Source of the DNA: Mytilus edulis
Lineage: Eukaryota > Mollusca > Bivalvia > Mytilida > Mytilidae
Length of the DNA: 64,000 nucleotides
NCBI RefSeq assembly: GCF_963676685.1
Contig: NC_092355.1
Span: forward strand, 74,739,176 to 74,803,175
Direction: 5' to 3'
The notes beneath the pieces are model-generated. The model saw only the letters and a program-made list of their open reading frames with translations, searched no databases and was not told the origin of the DNA. Made by a program: the position numbers and the translations under genes. Below, in pieces: positions 38,101-48,610 of this stretch (positions are counted from its first letter, which is position 1; the number at the start of each line of letters is the position of its first letter).

Positions 38101-41100
38101 CGACCTCGTTTTCGATATAACGCGCCGTCTTTTTCATGGAATTTGGAAATCGGGACTTCTAGTCAATAGCAGTGTTATATTTTTTTTTAAAGTTGGTTTC
38201 CCATAAAACTTGTTTGTTCTGTTAACCAAGTTGTTAATACAAACTATTTTAATAATATTCCCAATTTCTGAGTGGAAAATAATAGCGATAAGTTGCTATA
38301 ATAATTTTCCCGCCTTTTTTATTGTAAAATATCTTTAAAAGAATGATGTTTAATAAAAATTGACCAATAATTTCTCGATGAGTATTCAACAGAATATGCG
38401 TTGTTTATATCTAAATAAAATCATGAAATAAAAAGATGGGGTCACCGGATTGGAAAAAGAGATATTTCTACAAAAGGGTTAACAATTTGAAATGTCGGGA
38501 ATACATTGCGCCAATTCTAAAACAACGTCGAAAGCCGTTCCGCCGGTTTTGGGCGATAATCATAGTCCCTTACAAATTACGGACAACTCTATTCAGGTTA
38601 TTTATAGTGCTTATGTGTTGAACAGAAACTCTTCTTAAAATAGTAAATACATTTATTACATCTTTTCGTAGTTCAGTCAAAGAATATCTGAAAGACAAAA
38701 CAGACCTTTGCTTTCGATATCAACAATTCTAATTTCGGTTAAGAATGTTGTTCCTTTTTATTTTGATGGTCATAACATAAAATCAATAGAAATCTAAGAC
38801 CCCTAACAATAAAGATCGCCGATCTATAGTATTGCAAATATGAGAAAGATCGATTTTCATCGGACTTAAAAATACAACTTCCAAATGTAGTTTTAAAAAG
38901 AACGATTTTTTATGAACCGGGTTTTGTTCAATATCGTAGCGGCTACGTAGTGCTATATATATTTTGATCATATGACGGAGTAGGAAGGCTAGCTGCAGTC
39001 AATATCTATGTAGCAGCTAGACTAGCTACATATTCAGTAGTCATAAATCAACGTAGCCCTATGTAGCCGCTACGATATTGAACGCAACCCTGATCTTTGT
39101 TAGAATTTAAACGCTTAGATAAATCGCGATCGACTTTTCAATCAATCGACCGATCTACAATTATAAAAAATAAATCTACGCATGGTCAGTTTAATATATT
39201 CTTATTAGTAACTGATTTCAGAGTTTCATCCGTATACTCAAATGATTTGACAGACTATGAAGATAAACAAAAATTCTGAAAAGATAAAGATATGATAGCA
39301 AATAACACAAATTTCCACAAGAGACCAATTGACACAGGAAACTTTATAATAGGTCACCGTACGGCCTTCAACAATTAGCAAAATCTCATAATGCATATAA
39401 AGGTAATAAAGGTGTAGAAATGACAAATGGTACACAATTCAAACGAGAAAATAACGGCTTAATTTATGAACAAAAAAATAAATAAATGAACACTTTTAAC
39501 AAACGACAACTACTTTTTTACAAGCTCCTGACCTTGGACAGGATCCGTTTCAGTGCTCGACTGATACCGTTACTTATTCGTTCCGTATTCGCTTAATATA
39601 CATGTGTTAATCGGTGCATATTTTAAAAACTATCTTTTGTATTATTATTATTCATTATTTTTTTTTTATATAATATCTTTAAATTCCTCATCTTCAAACA
39701 AAATGACCGTTATAAGAAAAATTATTCTGACATTTCTTTGTTTTTAAAAGAACTTCTGACATATTAATCAAAAAGATAGTTAATAAATGCAGAAGCATAT
39801 CTTATGAACAAAATATTTTCTTATCCTATTTACTAACTACGAGTTTTTTTTTAACGAAATGACCGATTATTTTAGGATTGCAATGATTACGAAATGTAAA
39901 CGCACAAGTTCTAAAAAGATCGTACATGCGAGATGCTCCTGAAAGATCGATTCAATTTGCGAGCCTGTGTTAACGGGGTTTATTTAACATACTACTGTTT
40001 TGATCATTCATCCATAGGCATCTACGCATATCGAAATATTCCGTCATGTTGCTAGAAACTCAGTCTAAGCATATCCATACAGTTGTGATACCGTGATTTT
40101 GAATGGAACCTAGTCCGACCTTTTTTTCTCAAATCAACAATTGATTTTTTTTCATATGCATTCCTCTTTAATTCTTCATTCCGACAACTTTTTAATACAG
40201 ACAGGATTATGTTGTTTTTTCATATAAAAATTGCGTACCTAGTACATAAATATAAAATTTGGCAAATCGGATCATACTCGGAGTGGTCAAATATGAAAAC
40301 CTACAATGTTAGAAGCGAATATGTTAACTTCTCTCGATGGGACTTTATTTTACACGTATTAGTCGTTGGATTACTGTTTTGTTGGTGTTTATCAGAAATC
40401 TAAATATTATATTCGTGTAAAAATGTAATCAAAGTACGTATGTGGAATTTGCCATATCCATATAGGAACGTAAGGCTTCTATTTCTATAGATACATTGAT
40501 TTTTGATGACATGATTGATGATTTTCGTACTTTCTTTATGATTTGTGGAAATATAAATACAATTTAAAACCTATCAAAGAGATTTACTCTATAAAATAGA
40601 TAAGTCCATACACGTAGCAAATTATGGAAATTAGTTTTATATTATAATAAGATTGAGGGGGGATAGGAGGGGTCCTGATCCCGAAATCCGAGGTCCTGAA
40701 TTTAAATAAAGTAAAGTTAAAAAGGATTCACAGATCCCGAAATCCCGAGCTTAAAAACACTCGATCCCGGAGTCCCGATAAAGGTCCTATCCCCCCTACA
40801 TCTTGTTGTCGCGTATCCAGATTTTGTTTCTCAGTGGACAGTTGTTAGATTGCTGTATAGTTGACTCTCTTTTTATTCATATATTTTATCGTTTGCTGTT
40901 TTGTTGTTTGTTTCAGATATTCTTAATTCACATAACTAATGTTTATATCCATTTCTGGAACATGTCTACTAGTATTATATAAAAAAAAAAATCATTTTCT
41001 TCTCGGCAAATCTACCGATCAAAACGTTTGTCACTCTCTCCATCGGCTCAAAGAGGAATAACTCTCATTAACGTTTCGAGTTCGCGGAAACCACGACGCC

Positions 41101-44100
41101 ATAAACCACCGACGGCATAGTCCTGTTGCGCTTGTATATACGCATAAACAATAGAGGGATTTGTCTTTAAGGTAAAAAAGCCTTAGTAGTTAAAAAATGG
41201 AAAATTTTGTAAACAGTTAATTTATAAATATAACCATATCAATGATAATTCATGTCAGCACAAAAAGTGCTGACTACTAGGCTGGTGATACTCTGGGGGA
41301 AATAAATCTACACCAGCAGTGGCATCGACCCAGTGGTTGTGAATAAACTCATCATAGATATAAGGACTAAATTTTGATTATACGCCAGACGCGCGTTTCG
41401 TCTACAAAAGACTCATCAGTGGCGTTCGAATCCAAAAAAGTTAAAAAGGCAAAATCAATTACGCAGTTGAAGAGCATTAAGGACCAACATTCCTCAAAGT
41501 TTTTCCAAATCCAGCTAAGGTAATCTATGCCTGAGGTAGAAAAGCCTTAGTATTTCAAAAAATCTAAATTTTGTAAACAGTTAACTTATAAATATAACCA
41601 TATCAATGATAATTCATGTCAACAAAAAAAGTACTGACTACTGGGCTGGTGATACCCTCGGGGAAATAAATCTCCACCAGCAGTGGCATCGACCCAGTGG
41701 TTGTAAATAAACTCACCATAGATATTAGGACTAAATGTTGTTTATACGCCAGATATGGCTCTATCTTAATTAACACGAGTCAGTCATTTATCGTCCCCTT
41801 CTGACCGATTATCATCGTTTCCTCAAGAGACCATACTCGCAAATGATGTCAAAGGAGAGCACAAACTTCAGTCCCAGAAATTTTACATCCCGGAACGGGA
41901 TACGAACCAGGAATCTTTGAGTAAGTAGTCTGATGCACTAAGGTAGCAATACACAGTTAGGAGTTTATTTTTGCATTTTGTTCCCGGTGGATTTTTCAAA
42001 TAGAAAAGTTATTGTGAAATAAAATTCATTTTTAGACAGCTGAGTGCTAATTTAGCCCTCAAAGATGGTTTATAAGAGCATCAAGATTATTATTTTTATG
42101 TTTTATGGGCTGTTTTCTGTTTGACATTCCGTATTTTCATAGCTAGACCGGCCATCGGTCCAGAAATTAATGGAATGTTTACAAACACTTTTACATGCAG
42201 TTTTCGACTCAATTTTACAAAAAAATAAGATGAAAAACATATGATTTTCATTGGATTTGCTGAATGATATATGTACACAGTTTCAGAAAAGGTAGTACTT
42301 CAAGCGATTGAAATGCTACTTTTAGCCAAATTTTGGGGAAATATGTTACATCTTTCCCCCCTTTTTTGTAATATTTTATAACAAATAAATGCAGATTATT
42401 GCCGTGGATTCACCCAAAAGAAGTTATATTTTACCATTTTATAAACCGAATATAAGATCTATGGAAGATTCTAATTACAGACATATGCCCATATATGACA
42501 CAAACAGTAAGCTTGATATTGCAAGACAGCAATGAAAAGGGGATGGTAAAATTTATGAGGGCAAATTTTAATATTTTTTCTTAACTGTTTATTGCTACCA
42601 TACCACTACATTACGGCTCTCATGTTAAGTGTTGCGTGCCACAGTTAATCAACATGTCCGCCTTCATTTGAAATGAATCAAAGCCGAAATATGGAAATGT
42701 CACGCCGGCATTGCACAGTGAGAACACGCGTAACTTTTGAACGAAAATGTAAACGCCATCAAATTGAGCAGATGGTATGGTATTGCTTACATATAGAAAG
42801 ATTTTAATTGGAAAGATGAACACATCAGTTTTGTCATTGTTTTTATTTCAAATTCTCTAATGACATAGTGAGAAAGAATTCATATGAATTATGTATGAAC
42901 AGGGTAGTTTTTGCCAGACATAATCCATTTTATTGTTATCGAACATTATATTTGTATTAAAAATATACATACCAATTACAGTTAAAACAGTGATCATAAC
43001 AATTATTAATGCTGTGCTGGAGTAAAAACATGTTAATCTATATTTTCTTCCTGTAACGAGAAAGATTTCTGTTCATATTTTGTTCAGTACACGATCGCGA
43101 TAATGTTTTTCTTTAGTACCAGAAATAACTTAATATATATATGTATGTAGGACTCTTAAGTGCGATGGTCTCGCCAAAGTGTGATGGTCTACGCTAAAGT
43201 ACGATGGTTGTTTGTTTGCTAAAGCGCGATGGAACAAAATAGACAGGTTCAAGGGCACTAATGTTAAAAACAATCATTTTGCTCAATCTAGTTTGCTATG
43301 ATATTACATATAATGCGATAGACTTTTACTTTACTGGTAGTCTTATGTGACTGTTTCTAAATTTAGAAGACTGACCTAGTAATAATTGCTAAAAGTATTA
43401 TTTAGGTGTCCCAAAATACTATATTTCCTTTAAATGAATTTTAACTAATTCGGCCGTATTGAATTGATTGTTGGTTGTCGTTCAGTGACAAATGTTTCAT
43501 GCATGTTCAGGACGAGAAGCGTATTGGATTTAGCTTGCCGTTTACACAGCTTATTAATGTAAACACATCCCCTTAAAGTTGTCAGTTGCAAATACACAAT
43601 TCAGTCATTGTCGGAATAAATAAAATTCAATTGTACAAGCTTTAATTTAAATGCGAGAGAAAGGGGTTGTAGTTTGAGCTTTCCCCATTTTCGCAGCAGG
43701 TATTAATACATGTTATATCTTAATTCACAATGTACACACGATGTTTTAATGAGCAATTTATGATTTACTCCTCTTATATTTAATGCGTTTCCCTCGGTTT
43801 TAGTTTGTTACCCCGATTTTGTTTTTTGTCCATGGATTTATGAGTTTTGAACAGCGGTATACCACTGTTGCCTTCATTTACGCTTGAAAACGTGTAGCTT
43901 TATTTTACTGACGTTTAGACCCCTTAATAAAATCGACATTATTTTAACGTAAACGTAAACATTTATATGCAATTGTTCGGTTCAATTATTTATTTAATCT
44001 TAATGCATGTTCATTATTTGGTTTGTATAAACAACTGTTAACGTCATTATCTAACTATGTTTCGTACGTCTATACTTTCGCGGACCATTACACTTAACCG

Positions 44101-47100
44101 TATGGAGGCATCGGACTTTTGCGTCCCCATCGCACTTTAGAGTCCTACATATATAATGATATATGCGCTAACATTTGGTCAGTTCATCAATGTACATGAA
44201 CACAAATATAGTATCATGTTTGAATTACAGACAAGAATCCAATGTCTGGAAAACTTTTGACAACACAACTGTCGGTACACTTATAATGTTTTCGTAGTTT
44301 TGTAATGAATTTGGCCTTTTAACATTAAAGCTTTTGATTCGAGCATCAATGATAGGTCTTGTATGACGTACCATTCATCCGGATTTATCAATAATATTTG
44401 TATATACCTGCTATCTCTGTGTATTTTATATTGAAATGTTTACAGGATATATCAGATAATGTAATTCTGGCTTTCACCTGTCATTAGTCAGGAATCTGTC
44501 GTTTGTTGATGTGGTTCATATGTGTTTCTCGTGTCTCGGTTTTTAAATACCAGTATATTAGACCGTTGGTATTTCCGTTTAAATGGTTTCACATTAGTAA
44601 TTTAATGGGATCTTTATAGCTTGCTGTTCAGTGTAAGCCAATGCTCGTTGTTCTTTGACCTATATAATTTTTTATTTCTATAAATTGTGACTTGGATAGA
44701 GAATTGGCACATTGACACTCATACCACATCTTCTATATCTATTAAACTAAGTATGTTGGACATAGGTGAGAACAACTGACCAGCTCTCCTTTTGTTTAAA
44801 ATTATTGGTCGATCTATGACTGAACATTGGTCTTTTAAATGCTAATCAAAATATTTCCGATTATTAAATTTCCCTACTATCAATGATAACAACATCTATG
44901 GATCATGTTAGTTTTGTTTGATACAAAGCATGCAACATTGAGTAGTATAACCCTACTATGAAATTCTTTATTTTCTTGTTAAATTTTATTAGAATATTTA
45001 TTGTAATTGGCCAAGGACATAAATGAGATAGTTACTTACCTTCATAATAACTACTTCTACCGTCGGTAAATCTGTCTACTGATGTTGAGGACTCATTCTT
45101 TTGTGTTGACCTGTGGAAAGTTATTTTCGAAAAATTCACTCATCTTAATAGAAAATAAATGTAAAAACTTTAACTGATTATACAGAAAACAGCAAACCTA
45201 ACTTAATAATTGTGGTTTGCATGTCTTGGCCTTTTCATAGCCAACAACACTTTTTTGGTTATTACTGTTTAAAGGAATTGAAAAACGATTCTTATGGTGT
45301 GAAAAAAAATCCATTCATTAAAAATAGTAAGCATGCAACTGTAATATTGAATGGTTTTACTAATAATTTTTTTTTATCATATAATCAATAAACTTACGGT
45401 CTGATAACAATTTTTGGACAAGATACATTCCGAACAACAGAACCAATAAAGGACAGAGTGTATCTGTAAGTGCAAAAAACAATGAAAGAATAAAATAGGA
45501 TTGAAAAGCATTATGAAAATAACGTAATATATAATACACATTTTGAATATGACATTATCATAAGTCAAATCGAAGTAGAAAAACTCACGTTTATTGCTGA
45601 TACATGTAATAGAGGGATTGTGTGCCTTGACATTTAGGTTTAAAACCTTCTTTATACTTACATTTCGTAGAAGATATACTAATAATGTGGATAAATTATG
45701 TAAGTTGAATTAACTAAGAAATGCGATAAAAGTAAAATAACAAAAAAATGAACCCCGAGGAAAAATTAAGTCCCACAATCAAATGACAAAATCAAAAGCT
45801 CAAACACATCAAACAGATACAAATGGACAACTGACATATTTCTGACAGGAATTTTCGTATGTCGAAAATTATGGTTAAACGTAACTAATTTAGATTTTAC
45901 AACTTAATTGAATTCATAGTTTAAATTCGCATTTTAAGAGGAAAAAATCCATTTGATTTACAATGATAGAAACTGAAACCAAATTGAAGATACGTATTAT
46001 CATCCTTTATTATCAATACAGATGTTTCAGTAGTATAAAGGACTAATGGATCAAATTGACCTCCATAGTTAAAAGATAATTACAGAGGAAAACTGCCACT
46101 GTCACAAATTATCTTGTAACTATGGAGGTCAAAGTCTGAGAGTATATATTAACGTGAAGTTGAATATGAACATTTACCTTTATCATTACATGAAAGTTTG
46201 TGACAGGAGCAATCTTCTTGTGATGGTATACAATAGCAGTTGTGTTTTGGCGTGGTGACAAAAATGTACCCTTGTGAAGAATCACATCCACATGTTGTAT
46301 CATTTATCATACTTCCATCGCGGTGGACGATTTGACCCTCTTCATTACAAAATGACTTTTGATACACACACTCATTGTTTCCATCAGTAGAAAATGGGAA
46401 AGGCTGATATCGTTTGTAACTGCATCCTGCTTTGTTGAAATACGGTTCAAATATAAGTTTGCTGCCTGTAGTTGACATATAAAAGAAATTAGAAGAGGAA
46501 TATGTTGTAATATAGCGCGGTTAATTATTGTAGCAAAATCCCTACTTAATGGTAAATAAAGTCATCAAAGATACTAGGATTGTAATTATGAAAACTATTT
46601 ATATGTCATATACTCTTTAAAAAATAACAATAAACACAAATCAGGTAATAAATTTAAGCATCGAACGCAGAAGTCAAATGAACACAACTGTCAACGAAAA
46701 CGGGAAAAAAACTTTAAATTTGGAATAGTGTTAATATCAATGTAAGTTATGTAGATGCATTGGGCAGTACCATAATATTATCAATCGTTTTAGCACCCTG
46801 CAAAAAACAATAAGTCGGGCAGGGATACATCAGACTCTGGCTTACCAGCCAAGTGAATATATCTTCTATACTAGTACTTTCCTTATCTGTCTTAATGAGT
46901 ATTGGATGAGTACAGACTTTTGATTTAAATACCTACTGTCTTGTTACCGATGCCACATGTGGAGCAGGGTCTGCTCACCTTTCCGGGGCACCTATTCTTG
47001 ATTGGGTTTGTGTTACTTACTCTTTAGTTTTCTATTTTGTGTTTCCTTTATTATTGTTAGTGTGTTTGTCTTTTCGATTTTAGCCATGGCAATGTCAGTT

Positions 47101-48610
47101 TATTTTCGATTCATGAGTTTGAATATTTCTGTGGTATCCCTTGCCCTATCTTGTTGTCTGCTACAGTTTAAAAAGGTTAGAGGTATTAGATCTAAAATAC
47201 CTAACCCCACGACATTTGCATGCGCCTGTCTTCAGTACAACAGATCGTCATTTGTAACTATACATTGACTATTGATGAGGAATGTGTTTGATACTAGTAA
47301 TTTGACTTCTTTGAAATGTTTGATATTGTACATATATTGGTAATATGGTAAATGGATTTAGGTTTATTTAGTAATAAAAAAAAAGATGCCCTGTTATCTT
47401 TTCCCCCACAAAGCAGAGTTTTGTGTATATAAAAGTCCATAACGATAGGAGAGAATATATCATGGGGCAATCAACTATTGATAATTAACAACAGTAATAC
47501 CTGTGCTGCTATAATCCAGTCCATCACAGGTCTCTCGATACGAATTCTCTGGTGATTGCAACAAACACACATAGCTCTGACCGCAATAAAACTTTCGTGC
47601 TCTGAGACGCCAATGTCCTGGCGCTGGACATTTTAATTCGTATGCAAACGTCACAATAATGACCTGAAATATTAAATGAATTTTGTGATACCTGGCAGAT
47701 AATATGAACAATGTATCGCACAGCAAATCAAATATAATGTATTAATTGCCTTTTGTTTTATACTAAAAGATTCATCCTTCACTAACAACAAATAATTGTA
47801 TTTTACCGCGGTTCTTATAGTAAAACGTGAAAATATTGTATTGTCGTTACATTTTCAGAAATATTCATGAGACATGACAAAATTGACCAAAAAGGAAGAC
47901 GAATTTTGTGGAACGATATATTGGTATTTTCAAGCGCTTCCCTTTCTGGTCGTCGTTAAACATATTAAGCTTTTTTTTATAATTGTTAGTTGCAATTACA
48001 GTTGTTTTCTAAATTTCTTTTTATAAACGTATTCGCTAATTAAAGGTGTGGTAAAATAAGCGTTTGAAATTCACGAGGCACGTAAAATTAAATACGTTAA
48101 ACTCGTTTAACGATGTACTTGTCTTGCACGACTGAACGTCAAATAGAAAAGAGAAAAATACCCACGTTAAACGTGAAACAAAAACGACAATCAGGTTGCA
48201 CTAAATAACATTGCCACCCTCTTAAATCAATGGCAACCGTACTACATCTCCTTTTTTCTAAGTATAAAGTCTACAACTGATTAATCTTGATAAAAGATCG
48301 CAAAATCCAGTTCTACGAGGACAAAAAATTGGACTAAATAACATTGCCACCCTCTTAAATCAATGGCAACCGTACTACATCTCCTTTTTTCTAAGTATAA
48401 AGTCTACAACTGATTAATCTTGATAAAAGATCGCAAAATCCAGTTCTACGAGGACAAAAAATTGGACTCGACACCATTTAGGTGTTCACGTACATAAAAA
48501 AACCAGAGAAAAATACTTATGCCAAATAACAGAAAAATGGTTACTAGTTTTTGAAAAATAAACTAAAATGTACTTACTTGGATAAACCATGGCAATAATA
48601 CAGTTTTCAT
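34813..48610 (-). CDS. six-exon type I membrane receptor-like gene, cysteine-rich (TNFR-like) ectodomain
   Basis: The model joins 48610-48578, 47663-47501, 46465-46178, 45463-45398, 45078-45040 and 35144-34813 (921 nt, about 306 aa). Exon 1 plus the start of exon 2 gives a signal peptide (MKTVLLPWFIQVIIVTFA). The ectodomain has 14 cysteines, including ETC, CGCDSSQGYIF and CYCIPSQEDCSC. These motifs match, from memory, a large bivalve family of TNFR-like membrane proteins. Exon 4 encodes a short hydrophobic stretch (LCPLLVLLFGMYLV) followed by K, read as the membrane span. The tail of about 120 residues is acidic, and its end (KLLSGDENDYNEFITFLKSY) has a helix pattern like the last helices of a CARD; that is inference. 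Introns are phase 0,1,1,1,1. The strong acceptor before exon 5 (exon 45110-45040) would break the frame, so the weaker acceptor at 45078 is used here. The ligand and pathway are unknown; an innate-immunity role is only a guess. Confidence 0.7.
35535..35894 (+). repeat. first unit of the 366-bp tandem array (family E core)
   Basis: Begins aactcatcatagatatcag, carries the family E core (cgccagacacgtgtttcg, tcatcagtgacgctcg), and ends with ctccaccagcagtggcatcg and cagtggttgtaaata. Confidence 0.9.
35885..36060 (+). repeat. dispersed repeat, inverted relative to 43750-43888
   Basis: Contains ataccgctgttcaaaactca and catggacaaaaaacaaaatc, whose reverse complement recurs at 43.80-43.88 kb. Confidence 0.85.
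36230..36340 (-). repeat. family D fragment
   Basis: cctgacttggtacagg and gtggtgggttaaacctggtttta are the reverse complement of the family D middle. Confidence 0.7.
36440..36970 (+). repeat. diverged family E repeat, tandem pair, period 240 bp
   Basis: The words agatataaaagatcgaa and gttgtacagcactgaagat occur twice, 240 bases apart (starts near 36500 and 36740). The first copy is preceded by the family E core cgccaaaaacgcgccttg. Confidence 0.9.
37075..37989 (+). repeat. 366-bp tandem array, 2.5 units
   Basis: Units start (aactcatcat) at 37075, 37441 and 37805, periods 366 and 364. The third unit is cut at 37990 by the TIR element. Confidence 0.95.
38436..38621 (+). other. 61-codon frame inside the TIR element, not recognised
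   Basis: Starts MGSPDWKKRYFYKRV and is very basic. It resembles no transposase I know. It may be chance, so it is listed only as the best open frame in the element. Confidence 0.1.
38917..39092. mobile_element. MITE, 176 bp, 34-bp terminal inverted repeats
   Basis: The ends (ccgggttttgttcaatatcg and the reverse complement of cagggttgcgttcaatatcg) are inverted for about 34 bases, including tcgtagcggctac. It is nested in the 37990-41170 element. Confidence 0.85.
39280..39545 (+). repeat. family B repeat copy
   Basis: Contains gatatgatagcaaat, acaagagaccaattgacac, caccgtacggccttcaacaa and ctcctgaccttggacagg in family order. Confidence 0.85.
40649..40805. mobile_element. MITE-like palindrome, about 157 bp, G-run ends
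   Basis: The left end gaggggggataggaggggtc is inverted relative to the right end gtcctatcccccct. Subterminal gatcccgaaatcc-type words repeat inside. Confidence 0.8.
41171..41755 (+). repeat. 366-bp tandem array, continuation after the TIR element
   Basis: Resumes at gtagaaaagcc-like text and has unit starts at 41346 and about 41712; period about 366. It decays after cgccagatatgg near 41755. Confidence 0.9.
41889..41955 (-). repeat. tRNA-like sequence with good B box, SINE head
   Basis: The reverse complement has taccttagtgcatcagact (A-box-like) and cctggttcgtatcccg, a near-consensus B box (GGTTCGTATCC). It lies just past the end of the 366-bp tandem array. The stem pairing looks incomplete. 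Confidence 0.45.
41960..43145. other. last intron of the TNFR-like gene, no feature seen
   Basis: Short frames at 42096 and 42620 show no recognisable content. Confidence 0.5.
43146..44149. mobile_element. 1.0-kb TIR element with subterminal repeats
   Basis: The ends are inverted: tgtaggactcttaagtgcga at left and the reverse complement of tgtaggactctaaagtgcga at right. After the left end the word aaagtgcgatggt recurs in variants (43158, about 43175, about 43196, about 43222), like transposase-binding subterminal repeats. No transposase is visible. Confidence 0.8.
43750..43888 (-). repeat. dispersed repeat nested in the 43146-44149 element
   Basis: Reverse-complement match to 35885-36060 (tccatggatttatgagtttt, aacagcggtataccactgtt). 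Confidence 0.8.
44318..44375 (-). repeat. family E fragment, decayed
   Basis: ttttgattcgagcatcaatg and ataggtcttgtatgacg resemble the reverse core. Confidence 0.45.
44485..44750 (-). repeat. family B diverged copy in the last large intron
   Basis: gtcaggaatctgtcgtttg, gaattggcacattgacactc and accacatcttctatatct. Confidence 0.65.
45040..45110 (-). CDS. exon 5 of TNFR-like gene (juxtamembrane, acceptor uncertain)
   Basis: The best-looking acceptor (tttccacag) starts the exon at 45110 with donor gtaagtaac after 45040. In phase with exon 4 that version hits TAG after 11 codons. An internal AG gives a 39-nt exon (45078-45040, residues LDRFTDGRSSYYE) that keeps frame into exon 6. The longer form is open in another frame (STQKNESSTSVDRFTDG), so an unseen microexon or an assembly indel is also possible. 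Confidence 0.5.
45398..45463 (-). CDS. exon 4 of TNFR-like gene (membrane span)
   Basis: It is 66 nt between acceptor gcacttacag and donor gtaagt. Read in the phase set by exon 3 it gives D-T then LCPLLVLLFGMYLV and basic QK, a short transmembrane segment. The other two frames do not give a membrane span. Confidence 0.6.
45745..45865 (-). repeat. family D fragment in intron 3
   Basis: accccgaggaaaaattaag, aatcaaatgacaaaatcaaa and caactgacatatttctgac. Confidence 0.7.
46056..46132. repeat. intronic hairpin, 26-bp arms with one mismatch
   Basis: The left arm (46056-46081, starts ttgacctccatagtt) and right arm (46107-46132, ends aactatggaggtcaa) are complementary at 25 of 26 positions, with a 25-base loop. 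It lies about 45 bases inside intron 3, downstream of the exon 3 donor. It could be a tiny MITE or a structure that affects splicing. Confidence 0.85.
46178..46465 (-). CDS. exon 3 of TNFR-like gene (main cysteine-rich domain)
   Basis: It is 288 nt, phase 1 to 1, acceptor caactacag and donor gtaaatg. Ten cysteines lie in 96 residues, with the family-like blocks NDTTCGCDSSQGYIF and CYCIPSQEDCSC. This is the most diagnostic exon of the gene. Confidence 0.8.
46945..47150 (-). repeat. family A copy in intron 2 of the TNFR-like gene
   Basis: gatgccacatgtggagcagg, ctttagttttctattttg and ttagccatggcaatgtcag. The 88-codon plus frame at 47002-47268 is this repeat. Confidence 0.8.
47501..47663 (-). 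CDS. exon 2 of TNFR-like gene
   Basis: The acceptor atatttcag precedes 47663 and the donor gtatta follows 47501. It is 163 nt, phase 0 to 1, and encodes the end of the signal peptide and the first four ectodomain cysteines (KCPAPG, FYCGQ, YVC, ETC). Confidence 0.75.
48200..48468. repeat. 133-bp tandem duplication in intron 1 of the TNFR-like gene
   Basis: A unit starting actaaataacattgcc occurs at 48200 and 48333. The two copies look identical by eye through acaaaaaattggact, which suggests a recent duplication. Confidence 0.95.
48578..48610 (-). CDS. exon 1 of TNFR-like gene (signal peptide)
   Basis: ATG at 48610-48608 opens 11 codons (MKTVLLPWFIQ) ending exactly at a GTAAGT donor (phase 0). 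The signal peptide is completed by exon 2. This start gives a typical n-region and hydrophobic core. Confidence 0.7.

Larger units (their letters stand above)
37990..41170. mobile_element. 3.2-kb TIR element inside the tandem array, TTAA at both ends
   Basis: The third full repeat unit of the surrounding array breaks at 37990 and resumes just after 41170. The ends are inverted: left ttaaagacaaatccttctat, right the reverse complement of ttaaagacaaatccctctat (one mismatch). TTAA at each end fits a piggyBac-like target, but the TIR does not begin with the usual CCY, and no transposase is visible. It is probably non-autonomous and carries two nested MITEs and a family B copy. Confidence 0.8.

Noticed and set aside
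45377..45568. 63-codon minus-strand frame as a separate gene
   Set aside because: Only 45463-45398 is used, as an exon in a different frame with good splice borders.
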